Position numbers and translations under genes: made by a program. A stretch of DNA of 35,032 nt from an uncultured Clostridia bacterium. Lineage in GTDB: Bacteria > Bacillota > Clostridia > TANB77 > CAG-508. Under the pieces are notes generated by a model, which was given only the letters and a program-made list of their open reading frames with translations, was not told the DNA's origin and searched no databases. The stretch is from the NCBI GenBank assembly GCA_944392385.1, contig CALXWL010000009.1:1-35032 (forward strand), written 5' to 3'. Shown here one piece after another: positions 14,943 through 23,088 of the stretch; the stretch's first letter is position 1, and every line of letters begins with the position of its first letter.

Positions 14943-16028
14943 TTATAGTTCTCCTCCTCCTCCACTATATTCTACATCACTTACTAATATTGCTCCTCCT
15001 GCTGGGATTTCAGACTTTAGAGAAACTAAGGGACGGACCCCGCAAGAGCTTTCACCCGAATCGCCAACCGAATCGAATTCGACGCCGTAAGAGTTCACAC
15101 AGCCTTCAAACACGGCTCCTGGCCCAAAGCAAGCATAAACAGAACCTGCAAATACACCACGAGAAGCCAGCCAGTAGATATAAGATCCTCTCTGCTCAAA
15201 TACCAGATTTTTCGCTCTATTACTTATTATGTCTGATACATATAGTCCCATATCTATCATCGTGTACACATATCCATCTAATATGTATTCTCCTAACGCT
15301 TCTTCTGTATTTGCTCCATCTGGTGTATACGTTCCATTTGCTTTTATATCTTCCCATGTGCTTAATTCGTTTAACTTTGTCGTGAAATTTCCTGTGGTTT
15401 GATATCCATTTTCATCATAATACATCCCTCCTTCTGGTGTGTACCCTAGTGCTCTATTTATATCTTCTATTTTCATGCTTCTTGCTTCGTTTCCATATAT
15501 TTCTTTTACTTTTGCTTCTATTTTTTCTATTCCATTATTATACGCATCTGCCCCACTTAGTTGTAGTACTTCTGTTGATGGCTCTAGTGTTGTTAATAAT
15601 AGGGTATCATTTCTTCCGTTTTTATCGCTATCTTCTGTTCCAAATACTACCCATCTTGTTCCACTTGGGCCTGCTGTGTAGTCTGGAATCTCTTGCCCTA
15701 CACTGTATGTTTTTCCTGACGTGCTTTCTTTACTACATATTCCACATGTGCATTTTAGTTCTGCTTGTGTATTATCTGTGTATTGCCAATTGTGCTCTTT
15801 TGGCTTTTTACTTTCTTCCCATTCTTTTACTTCTTCTAATTCTCCTAACAATCCATCTACTCTTCCTTGTGTTTCTCCTACTTTATCATTTGTTTTATCT
15901 ACTGCCTCTTTGGCTGTATCAAATAATTTTCCGTCTATTGCTACGTCTATTGTTACTGTTGCTAGTATTAACATTATTACTATAGTTATTATTAGGGCTA
16001 TTAGGGTTATTCCTTGATTTTTTCTCAT
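14943..16028 (-). CDS. Prepilin-like DGR target (variable) protein with C-terminal C-type-lectin-like fold
   Basis: This 361-residue surface protein starts MRKNQG|ITLIALIITIVIM, a prepilin cleavage site plus membrane helix (Ala at mature +5), followed by a helical segment containing IDGKLFDTAK. A CxCxxC group (CTCGIC) appears near residue 93. The C-terminal third, from YIYWLASRGVF to CGVRPLVSLKSEI, has the layout of DGR variable proteins with a C-type-lectin-like fold: invariant WLASR and GVRPLVSLK frames around residues drawn from aromatic, small and Cys/Ser/Asp types. The DNA there is far more GC-rich than the rest of the gene. It follows the leader ORF at 16032-16343 by three bases. It is a likely diversified adhesin. 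Confidence 0.88.
   Translation of the reverse strand: MRKNQGITLIALIITIVIMLILATVTIDVAIDGKLFDTAKEAVDKTNDKVGETQGRVDGLLGELEEVKEWEESKKPKEHNWQYTDNTQAELKCTCGICSKESTSGKTYSVGQEIPDYTAGPSGTRWVVFGTEDSDKNGRNDTLLLTTLEPSTEVLQLSGADAYNNGIEKIEAKVKEIYGNEARSMKIEDINRALGYTPEGGMYYDENGYQTTGNFTTKLNELSTWEDIKANGTYTPDGANTEEALGEYILDGYVYTMIDMGLYVSDIISNRAKNLVFEQRGSYIYWLASRGVFAGSVYACFGPGAVFEGCVNSYGVEFDSVGDSGESSCGVRPLVSLKSEIPAGGAILVSDVEYSGGGGEL
15030..15173 (-). other. DGR variable repeat (VR) with candidate IMH end
   Basis: Read on the minus strand it runs from TGGCTGGCTTCTCGT (15159-15173, WLASR) to GGGGTCCGTCCC (15030-15041, GVRP). The interval is strikingly GC-rich against an AT-rich gene, as expected when template adenines have been replaced at random. 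The GGGGTCC... end is the candidate initiation-of-mutagenic-homing site. No matching template repeat exists elsewhere in the window, so the boundaries are inferred from the protein family. Confidence 0.75.
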
Positions 16029-16031
16029 CTC

Positions 16032-16343
16032 TCATCTTCTCCTTCTTTTTTTATTTTTTTCCTGTCTTTTCTCTTTGTTGTTTTTTGTGTACAATAAAAA
16101 GATTAAGTAACTAACAGATATGTCTGATGTCTTATTTCGGACATCTGATATCCGTATTCCGTTTGTTAACTTAATTTTCAATTCTCTATATTTTATATAT
16201 AATTTTCTTACACTACTAATAAAGCCTTCATTTTCTAAATTACGGCTCTCTCCAGACTGTCCTCCAATTCTGATGTTTTGTAAATATAGTGTGTGTGTGT
16301 GTGTATATACATCCCCAAGGCTTTCAGCGTTTGCTTCTCTCAT
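16032..16343 (-). CDS. Microsatellite-containing leader ORF of the DGR target gene (copy B)
   Basis: The 103-residue frame starts MREANAESLGDVYTHTHTLY, where THTHT is encoded by (AC)8. It contains SRNLENEGFISSVRKLYIKY, conserved in the leader at 1329-1476, and ends KKRRRR with its TGA three bases before the target gene's ATG. GGAG lies 8 bases before its start. The tight spacing suggests translational coupling. A change of AC number not divisible by three would break the frame. Substitutions between copies fit a translated sequence, but no known domain is visible; it could also be a conserved regulatory leader that happens to be open. Confidence 0.6.
   Translation of the reverse strand: MREANAESLGDVYTHTHTLYLQNIRIGGQSGESRNLENEGFISSVRKLYIKYRELKIKLTNGIRISDVRNKTSDISVSYLIFLLYTKNNKEKRQEKNKKRRRR
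16289..16304. repeat. Dinucleotide microsatellite (GT)8 / (AC)8
   Basis: Eight perfect GT units on the plus strand lie near the start of the leader ORF at 16032-16343 and encode alternating Thr and His. This is the counterpart of the (CT)8 tract in the other leader copy. Confidence 0.9.
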
Positions 16344-16364
16344 GTTTTTTCTCCTTTTATTTTT

Positions 16365-16393
16365 ATTTTACATTATTAATTGCTTTTTTTCAA
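16365..16393 (-). promoter_or_regulatory. Sigma-A-type promoter of the leader/DGR target unit (copy B)
   Basis: TTGAAA (16388-16393), a 17-base spacer and TAAAAT (16365-16370) on the minus strand are identical in hexamers and spacing to copy A at 1538-1566. The predicted start site lies just before the leader's ribosome-binding site, so the untranslated region would be very short. Confidence 0.65.
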
Positions 16394-16409
16394 TATTTTT
16401 TTCTAATTT

Positions 16410-16442
16410 GTAATTTATTTGTAATATTTGTGTAATATTTTA
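16410..16442 (-). promoter_or_regulatory. Iteron array, 11-bp period (copy B)
   Basis: Units GTAATTTATTT, GTAATATTTGT and GTAATATTTTA start at 16410, 16421 and 16432. The first begins 17 bp upstream of the -35 box, exactly as in copy A. A shared regulator is implied. Confidence 0.6.
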
Positions 16443-16507
16443 CGTTTTTATATTTATCTAGTAACCTTTATACGTTACCATTCACTCTAAAAAATTGATA
16501 TTACTCT

Positions 16508-16640
16508 GTAGCCAAAAGCAGGAAGTATATGTTCTTTTCGAAAGAAAATAATCAAACAGCCTGCTGCTCAACTCGTGACCCCTTGACCTTTTGATTTTTT
16601 CTTGAGAAAAAACATATACTTCCTGCTTTTGGCGGATTGT
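16508..16640. repeat. Long-hairpin dispersed repeat, copy 2
   Basis: A perfect 23-bp stem (16511-16533 with 16611-16633) starts with GCCAAAAGCAGGAAGTATAT, and the loop keeps CTCGTGACC. It matches copy 1 at 8397-8530. Here it lies between two divergent transcription units, so a terminator role does not explain it. The rest of 16443-16695 shows no gene. Confidence 0.8.
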
Positions 16641-16695
16641 ATGTCTCTAGGTCTTGAATGGTAACTCTTTATACTTATTTTTTGTTGAAAAATAG

Positions 16696-16724
16696 TTGAC
16701 TTTTAAAGTAAATTATGGTACTTT
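16696..16724 (+). promoter_or_regulatory. Promoter of the small membrane protein gene
   Basis: TTGACT (16696-16701), 17 bases and TACTTT (16719-16724), about 28 bases before the ATG. The -35 box is strong and the -10 box moderate. Confidence 0.6.
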
Positions 16725-16752
16725 ATTATTGTAATTAAAGGGGGGGAATTTT

Positions 16753-17169
16753 ATGGAAAAAGTTTTACAATTTCTAAAAAATACTAAAATTTTAGGAATA
16801 GTTGGAGCAATACTTTTAATAGTTGGAAATTTCTTTACTTTTGCTACTACAAAAGTTTTATGGATAGAAACATCTGTTAAATTTATTGAAGGCGATGGAG
16901 TATTTGTTCTGATTTTAGGAATATTAGCTTTATTAATTGTTTTTGTGGATTTTATTCTTAGTAAAATACCAGAAGGGAAATTAAAGTTTTTATTCAAATT
17001 AAGAAATCAAAAATTTGTTTTAGTTCCTGCTATTATATCTGCAATTATTCTATTTATAGATGGAAGAAATGCATTTGATGTAGGTTCAGCAGGTTTAGGA
17101 TTTTATCTTTTACTTATAGGCGTTATTACTTTAATTATTTATCCATTCTTATTTAAAGAAGATAAATAA
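16753..17169 (+). CDS. Small multi-span membrane protein, unknown function
   Basis: This 138-residue protein has four predicted membrane helices (about residues 14-30, 49-67, 85-101 and 110-130) and short loops, with a charged KEDK tail. There are no catalytic or transporter motifs that I can name. A GGGGGGG run 5 bases before the ATG acts as an extended ribosome-binding site. It has its own promoter and a shared terminator, so it is a single-gene unit. It is a plausible integral membrane protein; the family is not recognised. Confidence 0.75.
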   Translation: MEKVLQFLKNTKILGIVGAILLIVGNFFTFATTKVLWIETSVKFIEGDGVFVLILGILALLIVFVDFILSKIPEGKLKFLFKLRNQKFVLVPAIISAIILFIDGRNAFDVGSAGLGFYLLLIGVITLIIYPFLFKEDK

Positions 17170-17183
17170 TTCTTACACAAAGA

Positions 17184-17214
17184 AAAAGCTGAGGATATGT
17201 TCCTCAGTTTTTTT
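17184..17214. terminator. Bidirectional intrinsic terminator
   Basis: CTGAGGA (17189-17195) pairs with TCCTCAG (17201-17207) around a five-base loop, with A5 before and T7 after. It serves the membrane protein gene on the plus strand and rpmE, the last gene of the ribosomal cluster, on the minus strand. Confidence 0.88.
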
Positions 17215-17413
17215 ATTCAATACCATATTTTTTCTTAAATTTATCTGCTCTTCCACCTGTTGTATCTCTTTTTAAGTTACCTGTCCAAAAAGCGTGACAA
17301 TTAGAGCATATATCTACTTTTAAATTTTTCTTTGTTGAACCAACTGTATATACTTTTCCACAAGCACATGTTATTGTTGTTTCTTCATATTGTGGTTGTA
17401 TTTCTTTTTTCAT
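17213..17413 (-). CDS. rpmE: Ribosomal protein L31, zinc-binding form
   Basis: This 66-residue large-subunit protein has ITCACGKVY (CxC) and DICSNCHAFWTG (CxxC), the four Cys ligands of zinc-containing L31, ending KKKYGIE. The zinc form is replaced by a Cys-free paralogue under zinc limitation in many Firmicutes. It is the last gene of the ribosomal cluster, after a small membrane ORF, and ends at the shared terminator. Confidence 0.95.
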   Translation of the reverse strand: MKKEIQPQYEETTITCACGKVYTVGSTKKNLKVDICSNCHAFWTGNLKRDTTGGRADKFKKKYGIE

Positions 17414-17462
17414 TCTAGATTTTCACTCCTTTTTAATAATTTTTTTGCATTTAACAGCTTAT

Positions 17463-17621
17463 TTATAGTGTATTATTAGTTTGTTCTTGATAGTATTCTT
17501 TTTGATAATCAGCTACTGTTTCATCAAAAGACACTTTATATACAAACTTAGAAATTATGTTCCATAAACATGCGATTATTAATATAATTAAACATATTTT
17601 TTTCCATGAATTTGCAAGCAT
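17463..17621 (-). CDS. Small single-span membrane protein between rplQ and rpmE
   Basis: This 52-residue frame starts MLANSWKKICLIILIIACLW: a short basic N-terminus and one membrane helix, then a hydrophilic tail ending YYQEQTNNTL. GGAG lies 8 bases before the ATG, and the start is only 14 bases past the rplQ stop, so it is translated with the ribosomal genes if real. I do not recognise a family; the orderly layout makes a genuine small protein likely. Confidence 0.6.
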   Translation of the reverse strand: MLANSWKKICLIILIIACLWNIISKFVYKVSFDETVADYQKEYYQEQTNNTL

Positions 17622-17634
17622 TTATTTCTCTCCT

Positions 17635-18153
17635 CTATACTAATTCTATTATAACTGTTTCTGCTGAATCTCCTCTTCTTGGACCCATTTTATATATTCT
17701 GGTGTATCCTCCTGCTCTTGACACGTATTTTGTTGCTATTTCACCAAAAAGTTTTGCTGGTAAGTCTATTTTATTTCCTTCGCTGTCTTTAACTTTATTT
17801 GTTTTTGACATTATTTTTCTTCTTGCATTTAATCTTGATGGCATATCTTTTTGTCTTTTTTCAATTTTTTCTTCTTTTACTACCCTTAAATATTCTTTAC
17901 CATTTTTACTTGTAACTTTTTCTAATTCTTTGTTACCTTTACTATCTAATTTTGCTTTAATTACTTTTACTTCTACTTCTTCAAAGTTATCTTTTTCTTT
18001 AATTGCTAATGCTATTAACTTTTCTGCTAGACTTCTTACTTCTTTTGCTCTAGCTTCTGTTGTTTCTATTCTACCATATACTAATAAATCAGTTGTTAAA
18101 TTTTTTAACATTGCCATTCTTTGGTCTGTTGTTTTACCTAATTTTCTAGCCAA
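17635..18153 (-). CDS. rplQ: Ribosomal protein L17 with an internal insertion
   Basis: L17 lines the exit-tunnel side of the large subunit. The N-terminus ([19 protein letters not shown]) and C-terminus ([18 protein letters not shown]) are canonical. At 172 residues it is about 50 longer than the common form; the extra lysine-rich part lies around residues 48-95, between the first helical domain and the [11 protein letters not shown] segment. The start is TTG at 18153 with AGGAGG upstream. It follows rpoA by 23 bases, as usual in the alpha operon. Confidence 0.95.
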   Translation of the reverse strand: MARKLGKTTDQRMAMLKNLTTDLLVYGRIETTEARAKEVRSLAEKLIALAIKEKDNFEEVEVKVIKAKLDSKGNKELEKVTSKNGKEYLRVVKEEKIEKRQKDMPSRLNARRKIMSKTNKVKDSEGNKIDLPAKLFGEIATKYVSRAGGYTRIYKMGPRRGDSAETVIIELV

Positions 18154-18176
18154 TTTTTTCAGCCTCCTTTTCTATT

Positions 18177-19124
18177 TTATTCATCTTCAGATGCAAAATT
18201 CAAATCTAATGAATGTAATTTATTTATAACTTCATCTAGTGATTTTTTACCTAGATTTCTTACTTTCATCATATCTGCTTCTGTCTTATTTGCTAAATCT
18301 TGAACTGTTGATATTCCTGCTCTTTTTAAACAATTATATGATCTTACAGATAATTCTAAATCTTCTATTGGCATTTCTAATATTCTTTCTCTTTTAGATT
18401 CAGCTTTTTCTACCATAACTTTAGTATTTCTAGCTGCTTCTGAAAGGTCTATGAATAGTTCTAAATGACCTGTCATTACTTTTGCTGCTAAGCTTAATGC
18501 TTCATATGCTTTTAAGCTTCCATCTGTCCAAACTTCTATTGTTAATTTATCATAATCAACTGTTTGGCCAACTCTTGTATTTTCTACTGAGTAATTTACT
18601 TTTCTTACTGGTGTAAAGATAGAGTCTATTGGTAATACATCTATAGCTTGATTTTGTACTTTATTTTTATCAGCTACATTATATCCTCTTCCTTTATCAA
18701 CAGTCATTTCCATATTTAAAGAACCACCTTCTGCTACTGTTGCTATATGTAAATCTGGATTTAATATTTCTATAGATGAATCTGTTATTATATCTCCTGC
18801 TTTAACTTCGCCTTCTCCTTTAAAGTCTATTTTTATAGTTTTAGCTTCATTTTCATACATTTTTAGTCTTACACTCTTTAAGTTGACTATAATTTCTGGT
18901 ACGTCTTCTATTACATTTGGTATTGTAGAAAATTCATGTAATACCCCTTCTATTTTTACACTTGTTATTGCTGCACCTGGTAATGATGATAATAGTATTC
19001 TTCTTAGTGAATTTCCTATTGTCATTCCATAACCTCTTTCTAATGGTTCACATACGAATTTTCCATAACTTTCATCTTCATTTATTGCTAGGCATTCAAT
19101 ATTTGGTTTTTCAAATTCAATCAT
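18177..19124 (-). CDS. rpoA: RNA polymerase alpha subunit
   Basis: The 315-residue protein has the N-terminal dimerisation domain ([20 protein letters not shown] near residue 30) that nucleates core RNA polymerase assembly, and a C-terminal domain ([14 protein letters not shown], then [11 protein letters not shown]) that contacts UP elements and activators. The length is normal. It sits between rpsD and rplQ in the alpha operon. An AGGTTAAAATTA site precedes the ATG. Confidence 0.97.
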   Translation of the reverse strand: MIEFEKPNIECLAINEDESYGKFVCEPLERGYGMTIGNSLRRILLSSLPGAAITSVKIEGVLHEFSTIPNVIEDVPEIIVNLKSVRLKMYENEAKTIKIDFKGEGEVKAGDIITDSSIEILNPDLHIATVAEGGSLNMEMTVDKGRGYNVADKNKVQNQAIDVLPIDSIFTPVRKVNYSVENTRVGQTVDYDKLTIEVWTDGSLKAYEALSLAAKVMTGHLELFIDLSEAARNTKVMVEKAESKRERILEMPIEDLELSVRSYNCLKRAGISTVQDLANKTEADMMKVRNLGKKSLDEVINKLHSLDLNFASEDE

Positions 19125-19140
19125 TAATTTTAACCTCCTG

Positions 19141-19200
19141 TTTAGAGATTAGAGTTTAGAATAATATATCTAACTTCTAACTTCTAATTCCTAATTTCTA
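19141..19200. repeat. Heptamer repeat tract between rpsD and rpoA
   Basis: On the minus strand, TTAGAAA, TTAGGAA, TTAGAAG, TTAGAAG and TTAGATA follow in 7-bp steps. The far end (TCTAAACTCTAATCTC) is roughly complementary, so the spacer can fold into a weak hairpin. Confidence 0.6.
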
Positions 19201-19201
19201 A

Positions 19202-19828
19202 CTATTTAGAATATAACTCTACAATTAAGTGTTCTTCAACTGGAATATCTACATCTTCTCTTGATGCTAATCTAATTACTTTTACTTGTAGCTTGTCATT
19301 ATCTTTTTCTAACCATTCTGGTATTGGTCTTGCTTTATTTGCTTCAACATTTTCTTTTATTGTTTTATTATCTTGTTTGATTTCTCTTACAGATATTATA
19401 TCTCCCTCTTTTATTAGGTATGATGGTATATCAACTTTTTTACCATTTACATCAAAATGTCCATGATTTACAAGTTGTCTTGCTTGTGCTCTAGATGAGC
19501 CAAAACCTGCTCTATATACTACGTTATCTAATCTGCTTTCTAGTATTTGTAACAAGTTTTCACCTGTAATTCCTTTTTTAGTTTCAGCCATTTCAAAGTA
19601 TTTTCTAAATTGTTTTTCTCCTACTCCGTAAAAAGATTTTGTTTTTTGTTTTTCTCTTAATTGTGTTCCATATTCAGATAATTTTTTCTTTCCTTGTCCA
19701 TGTTCTCCTGGTGCATAGTTTCTTCTTGTTACACTACATTTATCTGTATAACATCTTGAACCTTTTAAGAACAACTTTTGCCCTTCTCTACGGCAAATAC
19801 GACATTGTTCGTCTTTATATCTTGACAT
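19202..19828 (-). CDS. rpsD: Ribosomal protein S4, zinc-binding form
   Basis: S4 is a primary 16S rRNA binder in the small subunit. The 208-residue protein begins [15 protein letters not shown] and has CYTDKCSV, together a four-Cys zinc site typical of Clostridia S4, then the S4 RNA-binding domain ([18 protein letters not shown]). In many Firmicutes rpsD stands alone; here it is in the alpha operon between rpsK and rpoA. Confidence 0.97.
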   Translation of the reverse strand: MSRYKDEQCRICRREGQKLFLKGSRCYTDKCSVTRRNYAPGEHGQGKKKLSEYGTQLREKQKTKSFYGVGEKQFRKYFEMAETKKGITGENLLQILESRLDNVVYRAGFGSSRAQARQLVNHGHFDVNGKKVDIPSYLIKEGDIISVREIKQDNKTIKENVEANKARPIPEWLEKDNDKLQVKVIRLASREDVDIPVEEHLIVELYSK

Positions 19829-19922
19829 TTTCTTTCCTCCTTCTTGAAAATTCTTTTATTAATTACTATATATATCTGGCGCAAAATCTCTGATTTTCGC
19901 CTTCTTGCCTCTGCCTACTGTT

Positions 19923-20321
19923 TTACACTCTTCTTCTTTTTGGTGGTCTACAACCATTATGTGGAATTGGTGTTACATCTTTTATTGCTGTAATTTCTAG
20001 TCCTGCTGTTTGTAATGATCTAATAGCTGCTTCTCTTCCAGAACCTGGACCTTTTACAAATACTGCAACACTTTTTAATCCATGCTCCATTCCTGCTTTT
20101 GCAGCTGTTAATGCAGCTTCTCCTGCAGCAAATGGTGTGCTTTTTCTTGAACCTTTAAATCCTAGTTCTCCTGCACTTGCCCATGAAATTACATTTCCTC
20201 TTTCATCAGTAATTGTAACTATTGTATTATTAAAACTAGAATGAATATGTGCTTCTCCTTTTTCTATGTTTTTTCTGTCTCTTCTTCTAGTTACTTTTTG
20301 TGTAGTTGTTGCTTTTGCCAT
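19923..20321 (-). CDS. rpsK: Ribosomal protein S11
   Basis: S11 forms part of the small-subunit platform near the mRNA exit. The 132-residue product starts [21 protein letters not shown] chose ATG at 20321 because AGGAGG lies 10 bases before it, although the frame is open to 20345. The family signature [20 protein letters not shown] and the C-terminal [11 protein letters not shown] are present. Confidence 0.96.
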   Translation of the reverse strand: MAKATTTQKVTRRRDRKNIEKGEAHIHSSFNNTIVTITDERGNVISWASAGELGFKGSRKSTPFAAGEAALTAAKAGMEHGLKSVAVFVKGPGSGREAAIRSLQTAGLEITAIKDVTPIPHNGCRPPKRRRV

Positions 20322-20421
20322 TTTAAGTTTTTCCTCCTTTATCAAAATTTGTGAAGTAATTTTTATAATTTTACTTTTTAAGGTTGGTAAATCTCAACCT
20401 ACTACTTCGTTTTTATAGGTT

Positions 20422-20790
20422 TTATTTACTGCTTTTTTTGCTTACTACTTTTCTAGGTCCTTTTCTTGTTCTTGCATTTGTTTTTGTTCTTTGACCTCTT
20501 ACTGGTAATCCTTTTTTATGTCTTGTTCCTCTAAAGCATCCTATTTCTGTTAGTCTTTTGATATTTAAAGCTACTTCTCTTCTTAAGTCACCTTCTACTT
20601 TGTATCCTTCCATAGCTTTTCTTATATCTTGTACTTGCTCATCTGTTAAGTCTTTTACTCTAGTATCTGGGTTTACATTAGCTGCTGCTAATATTTTATT
20701 AGAACTTGCTCTACCTATTCCATAGATATATGTAAGTCCTATTTCTACTCTTTTTTCCTTAGGTAAGTCAACACCTGATATACGTGCCAT
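20422..20790 (-). CDS. rpsM: Ribosomal protein S13
   Basis: S13 contacts the large subunit and the P-site tRNA from the small-subunit head. The 122 residues are full length: [20 protein letters not shown] at the N-terminus, the helix-turn motif [11 protein letters not shown], and the basic tail [17 protein letters not shown]. It follows rpmJ after an unusually long spacer (20791-21024) that holds only weak hairpins such as TCCTAA-AAAA-TTAGGA and no gene. Confidence 0.96.
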   Translation of the reverse strand: MARISGVDLPKEKRVEIGLTYIYGIGRASSNKILAAANVNPDTRVKDLTDEQVQDIRKAMEGYKVEGDLRREVALNIKRLTEIGCFRGTRHKKGLPVRGQRTKTNARTRKGPRKVVSKKSSK

Positions 20791-21024
20791 AATTTTCTTT
20801 CACCTCTTTAAATTAATTTATATATTTTGGATTGTATGGTGTATTTAAGAAAAGTTTCATATACACATAAGGTTTACTTTTGTGGGGTTTTTATATTTTT
20901 CTTTTCTTTTTACACATGGGAATTTTTGTGTTTTCCCTATATAATAATAAAAATAGATATTCCTAATTTTTTAGGACAGCCGCACTATTTTTATGTATTA
21001 ACTTAAAATAATGTTTAGGTATAA

Positions 21025-21138
21025 TTAACCTTGTCTTTGTTTGTGTTTTGGGTTTTCACAGATTACTCTTGTAACACCTTTTCTTTTTATTATTTTACAT
21101 TTTTCACACATTTTTTTTACTGATGGTCTTACTTTCAT
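21025..21138 (-). CDS. rpmJ: Ribosomal protein L36, zinc-binding form
   Basis: The 37-residue protein is [20 protein letters not shown] followed by [17 protein letters not shown]. Cys-x2-Cys, a later Cys and His make the zinc site of the common L36 form. GAGGTG lies 7 bases before the ATG. It sits between infA and rpsM, the standard order. Confidence 0.96.
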   Translation of the reverse strand: MKVRPSVKKMCEKCKIIKRKGVTRVICENPKHKQRQG

Positions 21139-21153
21139 TTTTTTCACCTCATT

Positions 21154-21195
21154 TTAGTTGTTAGAAGTTAGATATTAGAAGTTAGATGTTAGATT
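21154..21195. repeat. Heptamer repeat tract between infA and rpmJ
   Basis: TTAGTTG, TTAGAAG, TTAGATA, TTAGAAG, TTAGATG follow in 7-bp steps on the plus strand, the opposite orientation to the other tracts in the ribosomal cluster. Confidence 0.6.
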
Positions 21196-21234
21196 TTTAT
21201 AATTCTTTCTTCTAATTTCATTCTACTTCTGTTT

Positions 21235-21453
21235 TTATTTAGCTCTCCATGTTATACGTCCTTTTGTAAGGTCATATGGAGATAATTCTAATTTAACTTT
21301 ATCGCCTGGAAGTATTTTTATATAATTCATTCTTAGTTTTCCTGAAATATGTGCTAGTACTTGGTGCCCATTTTCAAGTTCTACTTTGAACTGTGTGTTT
21401 GGTAAACTTTCTATTACTGTTCCGTCTACTTCAATAACATCTTCTTTAGACAA
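21235..21453 (-). CDS. infA: Translation initiation factor IF-1
   Basis: The 72-residue OB-fold protein binds the ribosomal A site during initiation. The signatures [18 protein letters not shown] and [16 protein letters not shown] are typical. The start codon is TTG at 21453 with AGGAGG 8 bases upstream. It lies between map and rpmJ as in most Firmicutes. Confidence 0.96.
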   Translation of the reverse strand: MSKEDVIEVDGTVIESLPNTQFKVELENGHQVLAHISGKLRMNYIKILPGDKVKLELSPYDLTKGRITWRAK

Positions 21454-21523
21454 TTTTTATTCCTCCTATAAAGAATATTTATATTTATTCTTAAAATAAC
21501 TCATATATTATATACCATTTTGC

Positions 21524-22291
21524 TTAGATTGTCAATATTTCTGGTTCTTTTTCTGTAATTAAAATTGTATTTTCATAGTGTGCTGCTGGTGTTCCATCTT
21601 CGGTTATTATTGTCCAACCATCCTCTAGTTCACATATATCTGGTTTTCCGTAAACAACCATCGGTTCTACTGCTAGAGTCATGCCTGCTTCAAGTCTTAT
21701 GCCTTTGCCAGGTTTTCCATAGTTTGGTATGCCTGGATCTTCATGCATTTGCCTTCCTATTCCATGACCTTGAAACTCTTTTATTACTGAAAATCCGTTT
21801 TTATTTACAAAATTTCCAATTGCACTTGAAATATCTCCTATTCTATTTCCTTTTTTGGCATATTTTATTCCTTCAAAAAAGGCTTGTTGGGTAATATCTA
21901 CTAATTTTTGCTTTTCTTTAGTAGTTTTTCCTACAATATATGTTCTTGCACAATCTCCATGAAATCCATTTTTTAATACTACTAGGTCAATACTTACAAT
22001 ATCCCCTTCTTTTAGAATAATTTTTTTTGATGGTATTCCATGAATTACTACGTCATTTATAGAAATGCATAATGTGGCAGGAAATGGAGGCATTCCACTT
22101 TCTGGATGAGGATAGTTTTTTTGTGCAGGTATTGCATTTTGACTTTTTATAAAATGCTCTGCTACTTTGTCTAATTCTATTGTTGATATCCCTGGTTTTA
22201 TTAACTTTTCTACTTCTTTTTGAGTTTGAGAGGCTATTTTACAAGCCTCTTTCATTAATTCTATTTCTCTTTTAGATTTTATTGTTACCAA
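21524..22291 (-). CDS. map: Methionine aminopeptidase, type I
   Basis: Map removes the N-terminal Met from new proteins using two metal ions. The 255-residue protein shows the metal ligands in order: SIDLVVLKNGFHGDCARTY (two Asp), FQGHGIGRQMHEDP (His), LAVEPMV (Glu) and HYENTILIT (Glu). The start is TTG at 22291 with AAGGTG upstream. It lies directly after adk. Confidence 0.95.
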   Translation of the reverse strand: MVTIKSKREIELMKEACKIASQTQKEVEKLIKPGISTIELDKVAEHFIKSQNAIPAQKNYPHPESGMPPFPATLCISINDVVIHGIPSKKIILKEGDIVSIDLVVLKNGFHGDCARTYIVGKTTKEKQKLVDITQQAFFEGIKYAKKGNRIGDISSAIGNFVNKNGFSVIKEFQGHGIGRQMHEDPGIPNYGKPGKGIRLEAGMTLAVEPMVVYGKPDICELEDGWTIITEDGTPAAHYENTILITEKEPEILTI

Positions 22292-22328
22292 TTTTATTAC
22301 ACCTTTATAAAAAATAATTCTAATATAT

Positions 22329-22982
22329 CTATTTTAATTCTTTTTCAATTTCTTCTGCAATATCATATGAGGTTCTTCCTACTTTGTCTCCTGCTTTTTC
22401 TGTTCTTAATACATTTTTGTCCTCATAATATTTTATTAGTTGCTCTGATGAATTTTTATATACTTCTAATCTGTTTTGAACAACTTCTGGTTTTTGATCT
22501 TCTCTTTGATATAGTTCTCCGCCACATTCATCGCATTTTCCTTCTTGCTTTGGTGGGTTAAATACTACATTATATATTGCAGAACAACCTCTACAACTTC
22601 TTCTGTTTGAAATTCTTTCTATTATTTCATCAAATGGTACATCTATATTTAAAGCCATATCAACTTTTTTACCTTTTGATTCTAATAATTTATCTAAAAC
22701 AACAGCTTGGTTTGTTGTTCTTGGGAAACCATCTAGTATTGCTCCATTTTTCACATCTGGATTTTCCATTCTTTTTTCTAACATTTTTACTGTTATTTCA
22801 TCTGGAACTAATTCTCCTTTATCCATATATGATTTTGCTTCTTTTCCTAATTCTGTTTCATTTTTTAAATTTTCTCTGAATAAATCTCCTGTTGAGATAT
22901 GTGCTAATTTTAGATTTTCTGCTAATATTTTTCCTACTGTTCCTTTTCCACTTCCAGGTGCTCCTAATAATACTATGAACAT
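22329..22982 (-). CDS. adk: Adenylate kinase, zinc-lid form
   Basis: Adk interconverts AMP, ADP and ATP. The 217-residue protein has the P-loop GAPGSGKGTVGK, the DGFPRTTNQA motif, and a long lid with SCRGCSA and KCDECGG: four Cys that bind structural zinc, the usual form in Gram-positives. It sits between secY and map. Confidence 0.97.
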   Translation of the reverse strand: MFIVLLGAPGSGKGTVGKILAENLKLAHISTGDLFRENLKNETELGKEAKSYMDKGELVPDEITVKMLEKRMENPDVKNGAILDGFPRTTNQAVVLDKLLESKGKKVDMALNIDVPFDEIIERISNRRSCRGCSAIYNVVFNPPKQEGKCDECGGELYQREDQKPEVVQNRLEVYKNSSEQLIKYYEDKNVLRTEKAGDKVGRTSYDIAEEIEKELK

Positions 22983-23004
22983 ATATATTTCCTCCTAATT
23001 ATTT

Positions 23005-23088
23005 TATTTAATGAATAATGAATAGTGAATAGTAAATAGTGATTATTAATTTTTCATTATTCATTCTTCATTGTTCATTATTTATTCT
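23005..23088. repeat. Heptamer-based inverted repeat between secY and adk
   Basis: TGAATAA/TGAATAG-type heptamers run on one side and ATTCATT-type heptamers on the other, so the spacer can fold into a long imperfect hairpin. It begins at the end of secY. No T tract follows. Confidence 0.55.

Noticed and set aside
15437..16017. Plus-strand hydrophobic frames resembling membrane proteins
   Set aside because: They lie opposite the DGR target gene, lack ribosome-binding sites and mirror its codons.
16713..16997. 94-residue minus-strand frame
   Set aside because: It is antisense to the four-helix membrane protein, which has its own promoter, ribosome-binding site and terminator.
23005..23088. 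Repeat tract that might be a small CRISPR array
   Set aside because: The units are 7 bp with no spacers and there are no cas genes; the structure is a heptamer-based inverted repeat.
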